A DNA stretch of 41,258 bases, from positions 1 through 41,258 of the forward strand of contig JAFGIV010000004.1 of NCBI GenBank assembly GCA_016929435.1, in the 5' to 3' direction. The position numbers were made by a program, and so were the translations under genes. Shown here one piece after another: positions 35,619 to 41,258 of the stretch (position 1 is its first letter; every line of letters starts with the position of its first letter). The DNA comes from Candidatus Uhrbacteria bacterium (GTDB lineage: Bacteria; Patescibacteriota; Patescibacteriia; SG8-24). A model generated the notes under the pieces. That model had not been told where the DNA came from. It worked only from the letters and a program-made list of their open reading frames with translations, and did not search any database.

Positions 35619-37844
35619 ATGATCCCTATTTTCGACGACATAAACACCATACTGATCCTGGTCGCCCTGTTTAATCTCGTGTTGGGAATTTTGGTAATAG
35701 GGGGCGGAATCAGAAAATTGGCAAACGTCATTTACGGACTGAACATTTTTTCGGCAATCGGGTGGATTATTGCCATGGTTATGTACCGGGCGGCACCGCA
35801 GGAAACTGCCCTTTTTTGGACCGTGGTCCTCTATATAGCCCCAACCTTCATTGCCAGCAGTTTTTTGATTTTTTCATACGTGTTTCCGTCAAGATCACCC
35901 GGAATTTTTTTACGACAGTCGGTTACGATAATTCTTGTCAATCTGGCGGTGGTTGTCCTGACGGCTTGGCCGGAAATGGTGATAAAACAGGTCAACGTTC
36001 GACCGGGTCTTGAGAAAGAAATCATTTTCGGTAGGTTGTACTGGATTTACGTCATTTATACGTTGGCGTTTTTCTCCTACGGTTTTTACCGGATCTATCG
36101 GAAATTCAGTCAAAGTTCCGGTGTCGAGCGGTTACAGATAATTTACCTTCTTTTCGGCTACGCCCTGTCAACGAATTTGGCTTTCGTTACCAATTTAATC
36201 ATGCCGTGGTTGGGGTATTTTTTCCTTAATTGGCTCGGGCAGGTGTTCAGCATTTTCATGGTCGGTTTCATAACCTATGCCATTCTTCGCTATCGCCTGA
36301 TGGATGTTCGGTTGGCGGCAAGGAGAATGACGATTTGGTTGGCGTTGTCCGTCTTCACCTATGTCGTTTTTTTCGGACTGGTTTGGATGTTCAACAGCCA
36401 TCTGGGCGGGGTGGATACGGTCGGGGCCTATGCGTCGGCCGTGGTCATCGCTCCGGCTTTCGTGATCGTGTTTTTTGGGGTGGACCGACTGTTGAGGAGG
36501 TTTTTCAGCCGCTACGTTTTCGGCGACCTCTACACCTTCCAGGAGGCCATCGGCCGGCTGGCCGGGCGGCTGAACCACCTGGTCGGACTGGATAAGATCG
36601 TTCGGGAGATAGTCTCGACCATCCGCAGGACCATGGACCTGGACAGGGCCGCCCTCCTGCTGTGCGATTGGGGCGATCGGGACACTGCCTGCAGGGTGGC
36701 CTCGGTGGCCGGTTTTGCCAACGCCGATGACCTGGCCCGGGTGATGTCCGACAAGTTCATGCTGAATTACCTTCAGGATAGCCAAAATCCGTTGGTAAGG
36801 GATGAGGCCCGGATACTGGCCCGGAACGTTTCCGACCGGAAGGCCCGGGAGGGGTTTGAGACCCTCCGTTCCCTGATGGAACGGGCCGGGGCGGCCGTTT
36901 GCCTGCCGCTCGTCAACAACGACCGGATGATCGGGATCATCATCCTGGGGGACAAGGTTTCGGGCAACGCCTTCACCAAGGAGGACCTGGAGCTGCTTGA
37001 CACCCTGGCCAAGCAGGCCGGCATTGCCGTGGACAACGCCATCGTCTACCAGGAGATGGATGACCTTAACGTCCACCTGGAGGAGCGTGTGGCCGAACAG
37101 ACCGAGGACATCCGGAAGAAGAACGAGCACCTGCGGGAGCTTTTGAAGATGAAGTCGGAGTTCATGGACATCACTTCCCACCAGATGAAGACCCCGATCG
37201 CCATTGTCGGCGGTTACGTTTCCCTCCTGAACAGCGGAAAGATAAGGGGCACCAAAAAAAGGCAGGAGATCACCAGGAAGGCCGTGGAGGGGATAGAAAG
37301 GCTCAATGACGTCATTCATCGGTTTCTGGCGTCTTCCCGGGCCGAGGGGATGGATTTGGCGATCGACCGGGGGGAGGCGGATATGGTGGGCCTGGTCCGG
37401 TCCGTCTGTGAAGGCAAGAGGGAAATGGCCGAAGAAAAGGGGATCGGGCTGGAATTCAGGAACGAGGTCGAGGAACTGGCGGCGGATTTGGATGCGGGCC
37501 GCTTTTCCGAGGCTGTCGGAAACCTGATCGATAACGCCGTTTTTTACACCCAAAACGGCAAGGTGACGGTCAGGATGGCCGTCATGGACGGGCAGGCCGT
37601 CCTGGAGGTGGCGGATACCGGGATCGGCATTCCGGAAGGGGACCGGGTCAGGATATTCGATCGGTTCTCCCGCAGCCGAAACGCCGTCAAGGTCAAGCCG
37701 AACGGTTCGGGGTTGGGGCTGTTCATAGCCCGGAAAATCATTCGGGCCCACGGCGGGGACATCACCCTGGAGAGCGAGGAAGGCAAGGGAAGCACTTTCA
37801 CGATCCGGATCCCCCTGGCGAAATTGGCCAAGACAGCCCAATGA
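35619..37844 (+). CDS. Sensor histidine kinase with N-terminal multi-TM (7TM-type) and GAF domains (track start 35562; ATG 35619 preferred)
   Basis: 8-10 hydrophobic segments; GAF-like VCLPLVNNDRMIGIIILGDKVSG; H-box FMDITSHQMKTPIAIVGGY; VADTGIGIPEGDR, GSGLGLFIARKIIRAHGG. Confidence 0.9.
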   Translation: MIPIFDDINTILILVALFNLVLGILVIGGGIRKLANVIYGLNIFSAIGWIIAMVMYRAAPQETALFWTVVLYIAPTFIASSFLIFSYVFPSRSPGIFLRQSVTIILVNLAVVVLTAWPEMVIKQVNVRPGLEKEIIFGRLYWIYVIYTLAFFSYGFYRIYRKFSQSSGVERLQIIYLLFGYALSTNLAFVTNLIMPWLGYFFLNWLGQVFSIFMVGFITYAILRYRLMDVRLAARRMTIWLALSVFTYVVFFGLVWMFNSHLGGVDTVGAYASAVVIAPAFVIVFFGVDRLLRRFFSRYVFGDLYTFQEAIGRLAGRLNHLVGLDKIVREIVSTIRRTMDLDRAALLLCDWGDRDTACRVASVAGFANADDLARVMSDKFMLNYLQDSQNPLVRDEARILARNVSDRKAREGFETLRSLMERAGAAVCLPLVNNDRMIGIIILGDKVSGNAFTKEDLELLDTLAKQAGIAVDNAIVYQEMDDLNVHLEERVAEQTEDIRKKNEHLRELLKMKSEFMDITSHQMKTPIAIVGGYVSLLNSGKIRGTKKRQEITRKAVEGIERLNDVIHRFLASSRAEGMDLAIDRGEADMVGLVRSVCEGKREMAEEKGIGLEFRNEVEELAADLDAGRFSEAVGNLIDNAVFYTQNGKVTVRMAVMDGQAVLEVADTGIGIPEGDRVRIFDRFSRSRNAVKVKPNGSGLGLFIARKIIRAHGGDITLESEEGKGSTFTIRIPLAKLAKTAQ

Positions 37845-37891
37845 CCCGATTTTCGTGATACAATTCAAAGGATACATAACCGATTTCAATT

Positions 37892-39118
37892 ATGAACATG
37901 CGTTTTAAGGGAATGGTCAGCGGTCTTGTTGCCCTATGCGCCGTTGCGGCCGGAATGCCCACGGCCGCCCTGCCTGCGGAGGCCGGGGAAGCCTTCACGT
38001 ATGCTGCCGACGAGGATATCCAGGTGGCCGGTGTCCGGCTGCGCATCATGGCCGGATCGGTCCAGGACGGGCTGGTCGTTGACGGGGATTCGGTGACCGT
38101 TTCCGTTCCGAACGGGGAATCGTTCGAGATTCGGACCGTTGAACATCCGCCGCGGGCCCTGGACAACGATTCCGGGTTGGAGGCCTGCAACATCATGCGG
38201 AACCTCCAGAACCAGATGTTCATCAGCGGTCCCCAGGTGGTGGACATCCTGCCGTCCGCCCAATCCTGCTCAACGGCCGGTTACGGCACTGACCAGACCC
38301 CGACCGTCGAGATGACCGATCCGATGGAGGGACAGGAGCTGTTGACCGGACAGCCGGTCATGCTGTTCTGGAGAACCGGGGGCCTGGGGGTGGCTGCGGT
38401 CCGGATCCGGCTTTCCGTTGACGGCGGGTCGAGCTTTACCGTTCCGGTTGTCGATGACCTGATGGACGGCGGCTTTTACCAATGGACGGTTCCGGATATG
38501 GATTCGACCGATTCGGCCGTCCTGAAGATCGAGGGAACGGACGGATCGGGCAACGCGAAAGCGGTCGGCCTTTCCCCGACGTTCCGGATCAGGGGGACGG
38601 AACCGTCACCGACACCGCCGCCTGCCCCGTTGGCCTGGAATTTCGATGTCCAGGCCGCCAGGGACTCCTCCCCGACCGGCAGCATCGGCGACATGTTTTC
38701 CGGCGACGGTACGGGATCTGCCGAACTGGCCTGTGCCTCGGGATTGAGGATCAAGTCCAGGACCAGCCCGTCCGTCTATCTTTGCGGGGCGGACGGCAGG
38801 CGCCACGCCTTCCCCAACTCCAACATCTACAATTCCTGGTTCCTGGGGGATTTCGCCGGGGTGGTGGAGGTGAGCGACGATTTCCTGGCCAGCCTTCCGC
38901 TCGGCGCCAACGTGACGTATCGGGCCGGGATCAGGATGGTGAAGGTGGACACTGACCCGAAAACCTATGTGGTGGCACCGGGAAACGTCCTGCGTTGGGT
39001 GCCTTCGGAAGATGCTGCCGTGGCCCTGTACGGCGCTGACTGGAACCGGGAGATCGACGACCTGCCGGACTCCTTTTTCGCCGACTATTCCGTCGGCGAG
39101 CCGCTGGAACTGGAGTAG
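37892..39118 (+). CDS. Secreted protein with Ig-like domain and C-terminal copy of the ~110-aa surface module
   Basis: Signal peptide; PMEGQELLTGQPVMLFWRTGG...VRIRLSVDGGSSF; module VYLCGADGRRHAFPN...LRWVPSEDAAVALYGADWNREIDDLPDSFFADYSVG. Confidence 0.85.
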   Translation: MNMRFKGMVSGLVALCAVAAGMPTAALPAEAGEAFTYAADEDIQVAGVRLRIMAGSVQDGLVVDGDSVTVSVPNGESFEIRTVEHPPRALDNDSGLEACNIMRNLQNQMFISGPQVVDILPSAQSCSTAGYGTDQTPTVEMTDPMEGQELLTGQPVMLFWRTGGLGVAAVRIRLSVDGGSSFTVPVVDDLMDGGFYQWTVPDMDSTDSAVLKIEGTDGSGNAKAVGLSPTFRIRGTEPSPTPPPAPLAWNFDVQAARDSSPTGSIGDMFSGDGTGSAELACASGLRIKSRTSPSVYLCGADGRRHAFPNSNIYNSWFLGDFAGVVEVSDDFLASLPLGANVTYRAGIRMVKVDTDPKTYVVAPGNVLRWVPSEDAAVALYGADWNREIDDLPDSFFADYSVGEPLELE

Positions 39119-39138
39119 GGCGGCAGGACCTGAAGGCT

Positions 39139-41258
39139 ATGATGAAGACAAGAGCCATCCTGCTGGCCTTAGCCGTTTTGGCCTGGCCGGTTTCGGTTTT
39201 TGGCCAGCCGGTCAGCGACGCGGAATGCCGGGTTCCGGAGGGGACAATCCCCTCAGTGTCCCTCTTTTCCCCAAATGGCGGACAGCGGCTTGATCCGGGA
39301 ACCGTTTATGACATCGTCTGGTCGGCATCCGGAACCGATACGGTCCGAATTTCCCTGTCCCTGGACGGGGGGGAAACGTTTCCCCTGTCCGTAGCCGATT
39401 CGGCCGGCGGTTTCATGCATGCCTGGACGGTCGATGACTATGCGACAGACCGGGCCCGGATTCGGATTGAGGCCATTGATTCCTGCGGTGCGGTGGCGGC
39501 CGCGGCGGTCAGTGCCGGAGATTTTTCCATCAGGGGCCAGGGGAGGCTCCTTCCGGCCATACGGGAGACGGAAGTTTCGGTCTCAACCCCGGTTTCCGGT
39601 TCAGGGGTTTCCGGAATGGTCCTGATCCAGGCCAAGACCGAGATCGGGGCATCGTCCGTGGAATTCAAGATCACCGATTCCTCCGGAAACGCATCTTGGG
39701 AGGGGGATGCGGTAGGCAGCGACGACAACCGGTCATGGACCGGGTTTTGGGACAGTGCCGGATCGGAAAACGGGAATTACGAACTGACGGTTCGGGCCCG
39801 CGATGCGGACGGGCGGCTGGTCGGGGAAGCCGGACCTTTGGAATTTTCCGTAAGCAACCTCACCCTGCCGTCCATCAATACCGGTGTCCTGGACCCTTCA
39901 CACGGGGAGACCGTGCGCGGAACCATCATATTGAATGCCCTGACCGACCTGGAGGCCGAGGCCCTGGATTTCGTCATTCGACCGGATTTTTCGGCGGTTT
40001 CCGCCGAACCGGCCGTGGTTTACGGGCTGACCGGGGAAAGCCGGTTCCTGTGGACCGCATCTTTCGATACGCGCCGGTACCCGAACGGCCGGTACCTGGT
40101 GAGGGCCAAGGCCTATGTATCCGGGACGGTGGTCGGGGAGGGCCGGGAGGTGGAGGTGACTTTCGACAATCCGGAGGCTAGGAAAATCGCCGTTTCCGTC
40201 TCCTCCCCGTCCCCAGGCGCTGCCGTGGAGGGTGAGGTCGCCCTGGTGGCCAGAACGCTGACCGCCGGGGAAGCGGTGGATTTCGTCATTACGGAAGACA
40301 CATCGGCCGGCGGTGAGGCGGAGCCGATCGTGGTCAGGGCCACTCCTGACCTGGAAAAAAAGAAATGGACTGCCCTGTGGAAAAGTTACGGGATGGCGAA
40401 CGGCAGCTACGGACTGAAGGCCAAGTCCTATAGGGACGGGATTTTGGCCGGGGAAAGCGCAATGCAGGCCGTAAGGGTCGCAAACAGCCTGTCCCTGGTT
40501 GGGGTCGGCCTGGTATCTCCCGTGCCCGGACAAACCGTGAACGGGCCGGTGGGGTTGGAGGCCGAAGTCGGGGAAGCGGTGGAAAGGGTGGATTTCCTGA
40601 TTTGGGCCGGTGATGCCCCGGCCGGATCCGGACCGACCGTCCTTCCGGCCGAAGCCGTTCCCGGAAACCTCCGTTGGCTGTCCGTTTGGGACACGTCGGC
40701 AGAGTTGGACGGGCGCTACCGGATACAGGTCAGGGCCTGGCACGGGGATCGGAGCGTCGGCGAATCGCCGAAGGCCGAGATGCATGTCCGCAACGGCCTG
40801 ACCGGCGGTTTTTCCTCCGGCGGGTTGAGTTTGGCGGAGCGTTTGGCCCCGGAAACCGACCCGAACAGGGAAGGGGAATACGACCGGGAATCAGCCATGG
40901 GTTCCACCCCGACCGTTAACGTCAGCCTGGGCCTGATTGATCCCTCCGGCCGGGAATACCTGCTTCCCCCGGGCTCGCTCTTCAAGGCAGAGGGATCGCC
41001 GGCCGTATACTATTACGGCAGGGACGGCCGCCGTTACGGTTTTCCCGATTCCCGGACCTTTTTCACCTGGTACGGAAACTTCGACAATGTCCGGACCGTC
41101 GGCGCTTCGGTCGTGGCCGCCATTCCGCTCGGCGGCAGCGTCACCTACCGGCCCGGAACCCGCCTGGTGAAGATAACCTCCGATCCCAAGGTCTATGCCG
41201 TGGCCCGGGGAGGGGTTCTTCGGTGGGTCAGGAGCGAGGTTGTCGCCAGGCGCCTTTA
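39139..41258 (+). CDS. Large secreted multi-Ig-repeat protein with the same surface module; open at window end (partial, not in ORF track)
   Basis: Continuous frame from ATG 39139 (MMKTRAILLALAVLAWPVSVFGQPV...) with no stop to 41258; four Ig-like repeats; module VYYYGRDGRRYGFPD...LRWVRSEVVA. Confidence 0.88.
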   Translation, partial: MMKTRAILLALAVLAWPVSVFGQPVSDAECRVPEGTIPSVSLFSPNGGQRLDPGTVYDIVWSASGTDTVRISLSLDGGETFPLSVADSAGGFMHAWTVDDYATDRARIRIEAIDSCGAVAAAAVSAGDFSIRGQGRLLPAIRETEVSVSTPVSGSGVSGMVLIQAKTEIGASSVEFKITDSSGNASWEGDAVGSDDNRSWTGFWDSAGSENGNYELTVRARDADGRLVGEAGPLEFSVSNLTLPSINTGVLDPSHGETVRGTIILNALTDLEAEALDFVIRPDFSAVSAEPAVVYGLTGESRFLWTASFDTRRYPNGRYLVRAKAYVSGTVVGEGREVEVTFDNPEARKIAVSVSSPSPGAAVEGEVALVARTLTAGEAVDFVITEDTSAGGEAEPIVVRATPDLEKKKWTALWKSYGMANGSYGLKAKSYRDGILAGESAMQAVRVANSLSLVGVGLVSPVPGQTVNGPVGLEAEVGEAVERVDFLIWAGDAPAGSGPTVLPAEAVPGNLRWLSVWDTSAELDGRYRIQVRAWHGDRSVGESPKAEMHVRNGLTGGFSSGGLSLAERLAPETDPNREGEYDRESAMGSTPTVNVSLGLIDPSGREYLLPPGSLFKAEGSPAVYYYGRDGRRYGFPDSRTFFTWYGNFDNVRTVGASVVAAIPLGGSVTYRPGTRLVKITSDPKVYAVARGGVLRWVRSEVVARRL

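Noticed and set aside
36195-37889. 564-aa minus-strand ORF opposite the histidine kinase
   Set aside because: Antisense to a clear kinase with H, N and G boxes; composition (Pro/His/Gln/Gly) is typical of a shadow ORF.
1-41258. CRISPR arrays, rRNA, tmRNA or integrated prophage
   Set aside because: No regularly spaced direct repeats, rRNA-like conserved blocks or phage structural genes were seen.

Overview
Window of about 41 kb of gene-dense bacterial DNA. It is probably from a fermentative Candidatus Patescibacteria/CPR-like genome, but that taxonomic call is inference only. From left to right it contains: (i) an M16-like peptidase, a protein with an internally duplicated domain, and an M23 peptidase whose 3' end is interrupted by an IS1595-like element with a frameshifted transposase; (ii) a tightly coupled five-gene operon (APH-like kinase, PHP phosphoesterase, orphan alpha-helical protein, nucleotidyltransferase, GT4 glycosyltransferase); (iii) a degraded YgjP-like fragment, an S66 peptidase, a Nudix hydrolase and a Kef-type antiporter; (iv) an organoarsenical-type ars operon (arsR-E-P-F-G order) behind a clear palindromic operator, then an MscS channel; (v) a PAS gene with an in-frame TAG and a PAS histidine kinase; (vi) a divergent [FeFe]-hydrogenase / malic enzyme pair and plsC; (vii) a minus-strand operon headed by a small HTH protein whose promoter carries a perfect 24-bp palindrome, encoding a GH-like/FG-GAP surface protein and a membrane-anchored repeat protein; (viii) an ECF sigma factor with an overlapping DUF5667-like gene; (ix) an S-layer-like protein locus in which three separate secreted proteins carry the same ~110-aa module. 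The third of these is a long open ORF (39139 to window end) that is missing from the supplied ORF track. The best candidates for undescribed biology are the shared surface module with its structured mRNA leader, the self-regulated HTH/GH/membrane operon, and the five-gene operon. No tRNA, rRNA or CRISPR array was supported.
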